Source: Euwallacea fornicatus
Taxonomy: Eukaryota; Arthropoda; Insecta; Coleoptera; Curculionidae
Reading direction: 5' to 3'
DNA: 64,000 nt
Assembly (NCBI RefSeq): GCF_040115645.1
Contig: NC_089566.1
Location: 558,001 to 622,000 of the forward strand
Of this stretch, positions 24,232 to 34,040 are shown piece after piece. Each line of letters starts with the position of its first letter. Positions within the stretch are counted from its first letter, which is position 1. The notes below the pieces were generated by a model. The model saw nothing but the letters and a program-made list of their open reading frames with translations, searched no databases and had not been told where the DNA came from. A program made the translations under genes and the position numbers.

Positions 24232-25774
24232 CAGAGCGTTCAACGAATATGGGCCACTATCCCCATCTTGGAAACTGTGACTAGGAAAAAGTTGAAACTT
24301 GGGCATTGTACTAAAGTAGAGATGGTCTATGGATTAAAATATTTTCATGAAAATACCATTTCCGGTCATACCGGAAATGAATGCCAAATGGTTCATTTTA
24401 AATGGAACACCCTACATAGTATAACAAATTTTGATTTTGTAGAATATTTTTCGTGTATAGTGTTTACGGTTTGTGAGATTTTTAGAATTTAGAAAAAAAA
24501 AATTTGAGTTCCAGCCATTAATGTATTTTCTACTAATGCAAAAATGGCTAAGTATTTTGCAACTAAAATCTGTGATATTGTACAAAATGCTTTACAGTCC
24601 TTCAGTGAGTTAAATTAAGATTTTTCATACAGGGTATTCAAAAAGAGAGTATAAAATTATCATTCAAGAATTGTAAAAACTCACATTTTTTAAATAGGAA
24701 TCCCCTAATTTTTTATCGAATACGTATTTAACACTAAAAATAAGTACTACTTTCAATTCAATTATCTGTATCTACATCTAACTGATTTCTTTTTATTTAA
24801 AAAAAACACTTTTCAGTGATCAGTGCTTAACAATTTATTTTAAATAACGTCTGGAGTTAGTAGGTGGCGCAACAATAGGCTCCTTTCTTCTGTACGTTGC
24901 TTTAATAGATTCGCTCGTTTTAAAATAATCTATTATGCGTTCGAGGAGTTTTCGTGATGGTTTCGGTTTTTCTGGATATCGATTACCAAATGTATGACAT
25001 GTTCTGGTTAATTGTTACGTTCACCATAATTAACAAACATATTGAGATAATCTTCTTTTGAATAATTTACGAGTGCCGCCATACTTGAATTCTGGCGAAC
25101 AGCGCCACCTAGTAACTCTACACGTTATTTAAAATAAATTGTTAAGTACTGAACATTGTAGAGTGTTTCTTTTTTTAATAAAATGAAAACTGTTAGATTT
25201 AGATATAGACAAATGAATCGAAAGTAGTACTTATTTTTGGTGTTAAATATGTATTAGTTGAAAAAATAGGGCATTCCTATTTAAAAAATTTGAGTTTTTT
25301 ACAATTCTTGAATGATAATTTTGGTCTCTATTTTTGAATACCCTGTATGAAAAAACTTGATTTAACTCACTGATCAAAGAACTGAAAGGCATTTTGTGCA
25401 ATAGCGCAGAATTTCATTGCAAAATACTTAGCTATTTTCGAATTATTCAAAAATACATTCATGACTGAAACTCCAATTTTTTTTGGAAAATTCTAAACAT
25501 CTCGAAAACCCTAGAAATAAGGTATAGAACACTATACACAAAAAATATTCATAATGTTCCACAGAATCGAAATTTGTTATAATATATAGCGTGTTCGATT
25601 TAAAATACGCAAGTCGACATTTATTTCTGGTGTAACCGGAAGTGGTATTTTCATGACAATATTTTTAATCAATAGATCACCCCCACTTTAGTATGATGCC
25701 CAAGATTCAACTTTTTCCCAGTCATATGTAGTTTCCAAGATACGGATAGCGGCCCATATTCGTTGGACACCTTG
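24232..25774. mobile_element. Foldback element, about 600-bp arms (1543 bp)
   Basis: The left tip, CAGAGCGTTCAACG, is a mutated CAGGGTGTCCAACG. The right tip is the mirror of CAAGGTGTCCAACG. TA is at both sides. The left arm (to about 24880) is mirrored by the right arm (from about 25100), including AATTTATTTTAAATAACGT at 24833-24851 against 25121-25140 and the GTAGGTGGCGC patch next to the centre. Boxes reading CAGGGTATTC occur inside both arms (24630 and 25345). Roughly 220 bp in the middle is unpaired. No coding sequence recognised. It is related to 1534-2169. Confidence 0.9.
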
Positions 25775-25776
25775 TA

Positions 25777-26779
25777 TTTGAAAGCATTCGAGAGATCGTA
25801 ATTAGACAAATAGAAAATTATATCATTTAACTTTTTCATTACTTCCAGAAAGTTATGTTGTTTATTGAATACTAAAACAAATTGTGTCCGAGATTAGCCT
25901 GGCCTTTCAGTCTGTAATATTAATTTAGTAGTGTAGTTTATGAGCAAAAATTTATTTTTGATTTTCTCATAATGTTAGATTTACCAAGTTTTCTTGACCG
26001 CTTTGAAATTGGAAATTCAAGTTCTCCTATTCTCATGTAAGAAATTCTTTAACTTGATGCGCCGTCGTTGGACGCAGTACTCTGCTTTTCTCGGGTAGAG
26101 GCGTGCATAAAGCTTTTCGAAAAAAAAATGTTCTCACAGTGTTCGTTGACATTTTTGTAGAAAAGCCACTCCAGGTCTTTACGTTTCACTTGAGATACCT
26201 TAATGACGACTTTACAACAAAACCCGCGAACCTGACACGAGTCCGACTCCACAATGGAGCTGTCCTATATCTGGTGTAAGGTTAAGACGTGGTCATGTGG
26301 CTCTTACGTAGGAACAATGAATGACGGTCCCAACACGGTATTTTACACTCGTTGTGTATTGACGACATAATATCGATATAACTCAAGTACTGATAATGTT
26401 CAACTGAGCATGTAATACGAGGAGGAATATAGAGTTAAAATCTTCAGCGTCGTGCAGTTTTCCCAACAATTTATAATCTGTATTCCCCCAATGGCCCGTG
26501 TAATCTTGTGAAATACCAAGACACATCAGACAACACGTGCTATTGATAGATAGATAGATATCTCACTCGTAATTTACGTCTGAGTCTATCCTAAAAACAG
26601 GAACAAACGTGATATTAAAGGGCTGTTTCGTATTGCCGACAGTGCGTTCCACCTATTTGTCAGACCGGCTGGCACGTGACTATATTTCAAAATATTTCCA
26701 CTCTTTGCGGCTTTTGTTTCCTGTTAATGTATTTCAAATGCGAGACGTGGCATAGTTTATAGATAAAAATTCGTGCAGA
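25777..26779. other. Unassigned stretch with a (GATA)n tract
   Basis: A (GATA)4 tract lies at 26545-26560. A 67-codon minus frame (26049-26252) was not recognised. No other feature seen. Confidence 0.45.
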
Positions 26780-26859
26780 TACAGTAGCGACCAAAAGTTT
26801 GGAAACCATTTTCAAAAAACTAAAATACCAAGTGATAATCATTTTAAAAATAAAAAATA

Positions 26860-27882
26860 TCAATATTTTGTGGCATATCCCTCGGCTTTAATCACAGCTA
26901 AGCATCGTTTATGCATTGATCCCACGAGCTTTTGACAAACACTTACAGGAATTGCCTTCCATTCCCTTCGAAGAATTGCAAATAATTCTGCACTATTGAA
27001 TATGTCAGAATCACGAATTCTCTTCCCCAATTCATGCCAAAGGCGTTCAATTGGGTTTAGGTCAGGTGATTGAGAAGGCCATTTTAAAACAGGCACAAAT
27101 TTTTCTTCTAACCAATTTTTCACCAAACGCGAAGCATGTTTTGGATCATTGTCGTGTCGAAAGATCCATTGTAAGGGCATTTCCCATTCTGGAAATTGAA
27201 GCGTATGATTTTCCAATATTTCTTTATATTTAAACTGGTTCATAATGGTATCAATAGCCGCTAGAGGGCTCACACCAGATGAAGAAAAGCAACCTCAAAC
27301 TAGGACATTACCGCTACCATGTTTGACAGTAGGTATTTGATATTTTTTTTCAAATCTCTTCCTTGCTGGTCGTCGAACATACTGTATTCCATCACTTACG
27401 AAGAGTTGGAATTTACCTTCATCACTGAACAAGACAGTACCCCATTTTGCGACTGTCCAACCTAAATGGTCTTTTGCAAACTGTAAACGGGCTTTACGAT
27501 TTTCGTTGGATATAAGTGGTTTCTTTGCAGGTCTTCGTCCAAATAATCCTAGATTATTTAGTGTTCTTTTTACAGTTGTTATTGACACTGCGATGTTATA
27601 TTTTGTGGATAATTCTTTATTAATACCAACAGCGGTCAATCTAAGATTTCCATTTGCTAACTTTTTGACGATTGCTTCTGCTTTTGCTGTTAGCTTTTTA
27701 GGTCTTCGATTTCTGCTCCTATTAGCAGTGGTATTATCATTGCGATACCTCTTCAAAATCTTGGAAACACTGCTTTTTGGTACTTGTAAATTTCTTGAAA
27801 TTTCGATTAATCGCTGACCATTTAAATATAACTCCACTATTTTATTTTTCAAATCACTCGAAAAACATTTAGTTTTAGGCAT
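26860..27882 (-). pseudogene. Tc1 transposase (DD34E), one stop from intact
   Basis: The frame is continuous for 340 codons except for one TGA at about 27292-27294, at the place where related proteins have Trp (VMVWGCF). It starts MPKTKCFSSDLKNKIVELYL with a paired-like domain (LIEISRNLQVPKSSVSKILK and RSRNRRPKKL), and has RTLNNLGLFGRRPAKKPL. The catalytic residues are all kept: VLFSDEGKFQLF, FRHDNDPKHAS and SPDLNPIERLW. It ends KRCLAVIKAEGYATKY. The start codon lies 22 bp from the nested element, so its promoter region was also displaced. One of the best-kept transposases here. Confidence 0.95.
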
Positions 27883-27904
27883 ATTGCTAAACTGATCGAA
27901 AATT

Positions 27905-29329
27905 CACTGACTTTCAAAAAAACCGCAACACCAAGAAGAACACATCGCACACGTTTGAAATTCTGGCATTACGATGGGTCGGGTAATAGATAAAAGCGAT
28001 CAAAATATCAAAAGAAAATTATTGTGAATAAGTGAAAAAATTTAATAATAATTTAATAATGGGTGGTATCTCCTCTTAAATTAATGCATTCCTGTAAGCG
28101 ACGTGGCGTGCTTAAAATTAAATTGTCAATATCTTCCTGTGGTATTGTATCTCAGGTAATCTGCACCTGCTCGCGGAGTTCATCTATGGTCTCTGGAGGG
28201 CGAGCTAAACGTTGAAGTTTCCGACCCATTATATCCCATACATGCTCTATTGGGGACAAATCTGGAGACCGAGGTGGCCAAAGTAAAGTATCTACATTTT
28301 CAGCTTTCAAATACCTCAAAGTATCGTTGGCTATATGTGGTCGCGCATTATCCTGTTGAAATGTGCTTCCTGGATGGTCGTGCATGTATGGTACAAGAAC
28401 CGGTTCTAAGACACTATTAATGTACCTCTGAGCATTTAATCTATCATAAATGAAAACAAGAGGAGACCGACTACCATACTGGATGGCACCACAAACCATG
28501 ACACCTTGTGTTAAACCAGAATGACGCCTTTCCAAAAAGTCAAAATTTAATCGCTCTCCTCTGCGCTTTCTAACACGTAGCCGTCCATCGAATCAACATA
28601 AACAAAATCGGCTGAACACGATTCTTCTCCACTCATCCACCCATTGCACTCTCAGACGACACCACTCCAGTCGGGCCACCCTGTGGTTTCGTGATGATGG
28701 AAGCCGACCCATAGGACGATATGAATTTAGTCCAAAACTTCAAATTCTGCGATACATGGTACTAAGGGAGGCCCTTCGATTTAGAGTGTCTACCCAGTTA
28801 GCACCAAGAGACGGAATTGTTTCAAACGGGGGCGCCTGTCGCTGAACGACGAAGTCGCCGGTCTTCGCGTCGGTTCGTCATTCTTGGACGGTCACTACCA
28901 CGATGACGATTTACTGACCCTTCGTTAGACCAATCTCTCCAAGCTCTTATCACTGTTGATGCGTTTTGATCCAATCTACGTGCAATTTCGCGGCAAGGTA
29001 AACCTGCGTCATGCATACCAACAATTCTTCCCCTTTCAAAGGGAGTTAACTGCCGATAAACTGCATTTTGGCGTACACGAGGCACTTTGCACTACCACAC
29101 ATTCAATATGGTACTATCAATAATACCTTTATCGCTGTCCGCCTGTAAAAAAAATTGCAAAAAGAACGATCGTCACAGATAAAAAAGTAAAGAAAAACTT
29201 CATATCGCATTAAAATACGAACTTGAAATTTTTATCATTTTTTTCTCTTTACAAGTCTAAAATCATACCAAAATTTCAAATACATACAATGCGTTCTTCT
29301 TGGTGTTGCGGTTTTTTTGTAAGTCAGTG
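27905..29329 (-). mobile_element. Tc1 element nested in the Tc1 at 26782
   Basis: The tips read CACTGACTTTCAAAAAAACC and the mirror of CACTGACTTACAAAAAAACC, and the match continues through CGCAACACCAAGAAGAAC. The right flank is TA (29330-29331). The left flank is TT (27903-27904), probably a mutated TA. Length is 1425 bp. It inserted 22 bp upstream of the ATG of the outer transposase, in the same orientation. Confidence 0.95.
28053..29085 (-). pseudogene. Tc1 transposase (MPRVRQ type), broken
   Basis: It starts MPRVRQNAVYRQLTPFERGR followed by a helix-turn-helix (GLPCREIARRLDQNASTVIR) and GSDRPRMTNRREDRRLRRSA. A frameshift lies near 28822. Further on, RRIVFS is followed directly by RFCL, so the DES with the first catalytic Asp seems lost by an in-frame 9-base deletion. 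The rest is good: VMVCGAIQYGSRSPLVF, FQQDNARPHIANDTLRYL and RSPDLSPIEHVWDIMGRKL. A TGA follows QVQIT, then the usual ending up to RGDTTHY. It is related to the Tc1 at 60.4 kb. Confidence 0.93.
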
Positions 29330-29579
29330 TAATTTGCGATATTAACCCAATATAGTCGAATAATACTCTGTTTTTGAATACAGCTTTCAAGCTTTTGTCC
29401 GTCGACAAACGGCAAATATTCAACAACAACATTCTTTAGAACCATAAGCAATTTTTTTCTTACTGCTATTTAAGAACGTGAATTTACGCTTTCAATATTC
29501 AAAAAAAATAAAATCGCCCTTAAAAATTTTGAAATAATTCAAAATTTAAAAAGTTTCCGAACTTTTGGTCGCCACTGTA

Positions 29580-31140
29580 TATCTTGGCAAGTAAAATGTT
29601 TTTCGAATTTTTAGGTTCTTTCGTTGTTTGGGGAGACCCCGAAAATGAGCGCGTAACTTCAAAAACGCCCTTACTGTAATCCAGAATTATAATTGGATAA
29701 GTTCGTATTAGTTATGCCGGCATGGCGGAATTCGGATAGAGCTTCTAGAATTAAGCCGTTGTAAGGGCCGAACCTGTGGAAATTGATTATCGTTTGCATC
29801 TTGTTGCCGTCTAATTTACTGTGTTCCAATTAATGTCAAGTCTGCCTGCGACATGCGTCATTTATGTAAACCCTATATCTGTCACAGTAGATAGTACGTA
29901 TTACGAAATTATTATACATGGATCTTGTTTCGTATGAATGAAGGCGATTAGTGCATTCTACGTATCTTTAGGCCCATATCCTTTACCATTGAATTGTAGT
30001 TTGTACTAAATACAATTCAAAAAATTGGAAGCAGAATATATTGAATTGAATTTATTGAGGTGGAAACGAAGTCAATCCTGCATCAGTCGTAAAGCAGGTG
30101 AAGCCATTACGCAAACAAAGAGGAAAGAACTAGCGAAATGGACGACCTGTCCGATACGAAATCTCTGGGGAAAGGCGATTCGCCAAGTTCCTTAGAAAAA
30201 TAAAAGTGTTACACTTTGTTTGAACATGATGTATACCTACCCAAATCTTATTTGCATATTGATGCTATTGAATTTTTTGCGTGCAGCTTCGATGACAAAT
30301 GTTACGAAAATTATGCAGGAGATACCAAAATTATTTAAACAATCAAACCCGCATGCAGTAATGTTTATCAGTACAAATTATGTAACCATAAAACATACAA
30401 TTTTAACGACACCAACATTACTGGGTTCGGATGAAAAATGGTATTTTTATGTTCGTTGTTTCCCCTATATTTATGCCCGTTTTATTTGAGTTTTCGCACT
30501 TGTATGAAGCTAGTTACGAGGTGAAACGAATACCATTTAATATCGCATTAGGCATGATGAGTTTCGGGGAAACGAACATTTTAATGAGTGAATTTTAGGA
30601 ATATTTAAACAACGAAAGGTATAATTTGGAAAACCGCGTTCAAACTGAGATTTCGATTTTACCGCTTTACCAAATTTTACAAAGAGTTGAATCAGGGGGC
30701 AGAGGGTGAGGGAGGGCGCATAATAGTGATATAGTAAATAGTTTCCCTTTTAGTAATAAAATGTCGGAGAATCTCAAGTAGCTCAATTTCAGAGGTAGGT
30801 CTCGGGTAAATTCGTGTGTTGCTCATTAGTGCGAAATTTTCAGTAAGGTGTAGTGTATGGCGCAATTAACACCCGACGTTTACGACTCAACGCCCGCTGC
30901 CATTTTTTTTTTTTAATGAACATGCGTAATTTTTAACATGTTTCGGCGATTTATTAACAGATCTACATATTTCGCGAATTTTAGGGCGGAAAATCCCGAA
31001 CAGAATGCTCTGTGTACAGTCCGTCTCCACGAACAGCATCGATCGATGATGCAAAAATTACAGATGACAAAAATGAGAATGCCACTCAAATTTATTTAAA
31101 AAAATTCAATTGCTACAAAACGTTCCGGAAAATTTGAAGA
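29580..31140. other. Unassigned region between the two Tc1 nests
   Basis: Apart from the candidate exon at 30220 nothing is recognised. The stretch around 30060-30200 is GC-richer than its surroundings. It could be host DNA with introns. Confidence 0.4.
30220..30440 (+). CDS. Candidate first coding exon, secreted or membrane protein (unassigned)
   Basis: The open frame starts MNMMYTYPNLICILMLLNFL and continues RAASMTNV, which looks like a signal peptide with a cleavage zone near residues 22-24, followed by a polar region (KIMQEIPKLFKQSNPHAVMF). At 30441 the sequence GTATTT after AAAATG could be a splice donor; without splicing the frame runs to 30489. I do not recognise the family. The layout would suit a first exon of an insect receptor or secreted protein, but no downstream exon was identified. 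It is the only stretch here that looks like an undamaged host exon, and it may still be chance. Confidence 0.3.
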
Positions 31141-31192
31141 TACACTGGTGGCCAAAAGTAAATTGACAAATACATTTTTTTTTAATGATATA

Positions 31193-32752
31193 CAGTGCTG
31201 TTCACTTGAATAGACTCGGATCAAAATAAATGTAAATTAAAATCAGAAACAAAATACCTTTGGAATATTATTGTTTATCGAACAGTTAAGTTCGCAAAAA
31301 GATAAACGTATAATATTTGTTCACTAAATTCCTTTAATTTCCTAAAAAAATTGTTTTCGTCAATATGGGGTTTATCACTTGAATAGCCTCAACGGTTTAG
31401 TCTTATTTCTAAAATGTTTATGGCTAGTTAGGAAAGAATAGTACAGTGAGAAATATTTTTATGAGCATATCTTTAATAGTTAAAGAAAATAATTAGTATT
31501 ACTGTGTAATATGGGACGCGGATCTTCATTAAATTCTGAAGAGATTGGTAAAATAAAAATTCCGAGGGAAGAAGGATATTCCAATTGAGAAATTGGAAGA
31601 AGAATTAAAAGAAGTGGAAAGGTACTCAATAATTTCTTTAAAAATTCCGAAAATTACGGAAGAAATTACAAAGGAAGAGTTACAAAAGCTACAACAGAGA
31701 AGGAGAGAAGATTAATTTTTCGCAAGGTTTCAAACAGACAAATTTCCCTAAAAAAATTAAAAGAAGAAGTTGGTACACAAGCATCAATTTCCACTATTAG
31801 ACGAGTTATACAAAATGCTCCATACATCAAACTTTGTAAATTAAAAAGAAAACCTGCTCTAAAGAAAAGGTATATTGTAGCCCGATTAGAATTTGCAAAG
31901 GTACATATGAACTGGTCTTATAAATGGTACAATGTGATTTTCTCAGATGAGAAAAAGTTCAATTTAGACGAGCCTCACGGAATTTCTTATTACTACCATG
32001 ATTTGCGCAAGGAGGATCAAATTCTTTCTAAGCGTCATCCGTGTATGAGCTCAGTTATGATATGAGGCGCAATTTTTTATAACGGAGTTATCGACTTGGT
32101 CATCATTGAAGGCAAAAAAAATTCCAATAAGTATTTAAGGACTTTGACTAGCATGTTGGAAAAAATAAAAGATATCATGGGACAGGAAAAGTGGATTTTT
32201 CAACATGATAATGCACCAATACACACAGCACGTGTAGTAAAGGATTGGTTACGAATAAATAATATTGTTGTTCTTGATTGGCCAGCATTATCGCCTGACT
32301 TAAATATTATCGAGAATGTTTGGGGATATCTTTCTAGAGAAGTTTATGCAGATAGAAAACAATATGAAAATAAAAAGGACCTTATTAGGGGTATCAAGAA
32401 AGTTTGGTCTTCACTTAACAAATCCTATTTGCAATCTTTGTATAATTCTGTGCCAAATCGAATTTTCGAAATTATAAAAAGCAAAGAAAAATCTACTAAA
32501 TATTGAACAATTATATATTACGAAATAAATCTGATTTTGTTTATTTTTTCAAATGAAGCTATTCATGTGAATATCCTTTAGAATGAATTTTCTTATACTT
32601 TAGTTATAATTTGATTTTGAATAAGAATTTTGTATTTATTATTTTTGAACATATTAAGTAAAATAAAAAATTAAATAAACTGCTTAGTAACCTTATCTTA
32701 TCTATGCGGCTTTACAAAAAAACCAATGAGTCTATTCAAGTGAACAGCACTG
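31193..32752 (+). mobile_element. Tc3-like element nested in the Tc1 at 31143, IR/DR ends
   Basis: The outer tips match perfectly over 25 bp, starting CAGTGCTGTTCACTTGAAT, with TA at 31191-31192 and 32753-32754. Inner copies lie about 170-180 bp inside: ATCACTTGAATAGCCTC at about 31375-31391 and the mirror of GATATTCACATGAATAGC near 32556-32573. Length is 1560 bp. The near-perfect tips suggest it is a younger insertion than its host element. Confidence 0.95.
31511..32506 (+). pseudogene. Tc3-like transposase (DD34E), two stops
   Basis: A single frame of 331 codons is interrupted only by TGA at 31586-31588 (codon 26, where GYSN-EIGRR suggests a former Arg CGA) and TGA at 32063-32065 (codon 185, where MI-GAI suggests a former Trp TGG). 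Both are transitions. It starts MGRGSSLNSEEIGKIKI, with a helix-turn-helix EIGRRIKRSGKVLNNFF. All catalytic residues are present: VIFSDEKKFNLDEP, FQHDNAPIHTARVVKDWL and SPDLNIIENVWGYLSREVY. It ends NRIFEIIKSKEKSTKY. Tc3-like rather than Tc1-like by the VWGYLSREVY block. It has no frameshift. Confidence 0.95.
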
Positions 32753-32909
32753 TAATTATCCACCCTAGATAAATAATGTTCGTAAATTAAACAAATGTTT
32801 TACAAAAAAATATATGTAAAATTAAAATTATTATGTGGACAAAAATAAATTGACAATTCTTTTAAATAACAAAAAAAAAACAAACCTAAAAATAAATACA
32901 CTCTTTTCT

Positions 32910-33923
32910 TTAATAATCAATACTGTATCCTCTGTTCCTTCTTACTTCTAATATTCTCTTTAGCATCGACGCAATTAGCTTGTTAATTAAAGTTCCGCCC
33001 ATGTTTGCCTTAAATTTTCAAAAAGTTCTTCCTTGTTTTTATATGTTTTGGTTCTAATTTTTCTGTCCAGATAGTCCCAAAAATTTTCTATCGGATTAAG
33101 ATCCGGAGACTGGGATGGCCATTTAATAACATTGATTTTTTCTTTTGTTAGCCAATTCTTAACGAATTTTGAAGCATGCTTAGGATCATTATCATGCTGA
33201 AAGTAATGTCTAAGAGGCATTACCTCATCTGAATAAGGTACCATCACATTCTCTAATATGTCTTGATACATGAACCTATCCATATTGCCTTCTATTCGAT
33301 GAAGTGGTCCGATACCGTACCCAGAAAAACATCCCCAGACCATTACGGATTCTCCCCCATGGTTGACCGTTGGAATAGTGTATTTTGGATCGCATCTTTT
33401 GCCTTCAGGCCGTCTTACATATCGTTTCCCATCCGAATGGATCAAATTTAATTTAGACTCTTCACTAAAAATGACTTTTTTCCCAGTCATTAACAGTCCA
33501 ATCTCCGTATTCTTTTGCAAAATTAAGACGGGCCTTCAAATTTCTTTTACTAAGCAAAGGTTTCTTAGCAGGTCTTGCAGTTTTTAGCTCACTATTCTGT
33601 AGTCGTCTTCTCACAGTACGCGAACTTACTGAACAAACTTGGTTTTCGTCTAAAATATCTTTTATTTCTCTGGAAGTAATAAATGGATTTTGCTTTGCTT
33701 GTCTTAAAATAAATTTATCGATAGCAACAGTAGTTTTTTTACGTCTTTCAGTTTTTCGACAAGGGAGAACATTCCCGTGGATGAGAAATTTTTTAACAAT
33801 TTGTTAAACAGTAGCTTTCAATAATGAATATTTTCTAGCAATATCGGCTTGGCGAATACCTTTTTTATAATCAGCAATAATTCCGGATTTTATCTCACTT
33901 GATAAAGCAACTCCTGACGGCAT
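32910..33923 (-). pseudogene. Tc1 transposase (DD34E) of the outer element, broken
   Basis: It starts MPSGVALSSEIKSGIIADYK. The first helix-turn-helix (GIRQADIARKYSLLKATV) is followed by a TAA, then NVLPCRKTERRKKTT and SSRTVRRRLQNSELKTARPA. A one-base shift follows NDWEK near 33490. The first catalytic block reads VIFSEESKLNL, so the usual Asp is Glu. The second (HYFQHDNDPKHASK) and third (SPDLNPIENFWDYLDRKI) are kept. A last shift follows QTWAEL, after which the usual ending LINKLIASMLKRILEVRRN is found in the next frame. Inactive. Confidence 0.93.
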
Positions 33924-34040
33924 TTTACTAAATTAGGTACACACAAACTCAATTCACTATTAAAATCACAACAATTGAATATAATTAGTTTTTAAATCAC
34001 TAATCAATGGATTGTCAATTTACTTTTGGCCACCAGTGTA

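Larger units (their letters stand above)
26782..29577 (-). mobile_element. Tc1 element containing a nested Tc1
   Basis: The outer tips read CAGTAGCGACCAAAAGTTT and the mirror of CAGTGGCGACCAAAAGTTC, each next to TA (26780-26781, 29578-29579). Without the insertion it is about 1.37 kb. An inner tip copy is visible near the right end (mirror of ACGGACAAAAGCTTGAA at 29389-29405). The foreign piece at 27905-29329 splits the region upstream of the transposase start. Confidence 0.95.
31143..34038 (-). mobile_element. Tc1 element containing a nested Tc3-like element
   Basis: The tips read CACTGGTGGCCAAAAGTAAA and its mirror, next to TA (31141-31142, 34039-34040), and the match extends through TTGACAA. 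Without the insertion it is about 1.33 kb. The insertion at 31193-32752 lies about 50 bp inside the left tip, downstream of the minus-strand transposase gene. The sequence TATTATGTGGACAAAAATAA near 32830 (with TTGACAA after it) may be an inner tip copy. Confidence 0.95.

Noticed and set aside
26049..26252. 67-codon minus-strand frame, Cys-rich at the start
   Set aside because: No recognisable domain; the length is expected by chance in this much sequence.
26545..26560. (GATA)4 as a CRISPR-like or regulatory array
   Set aside because: Too short and no spacers; an ordinary microsatellite.
27506..27817. 103-codon plus-strand frame
   Set aside because: It is the opposite strand of the well-supported Tc1 transposase at 26860-27882.
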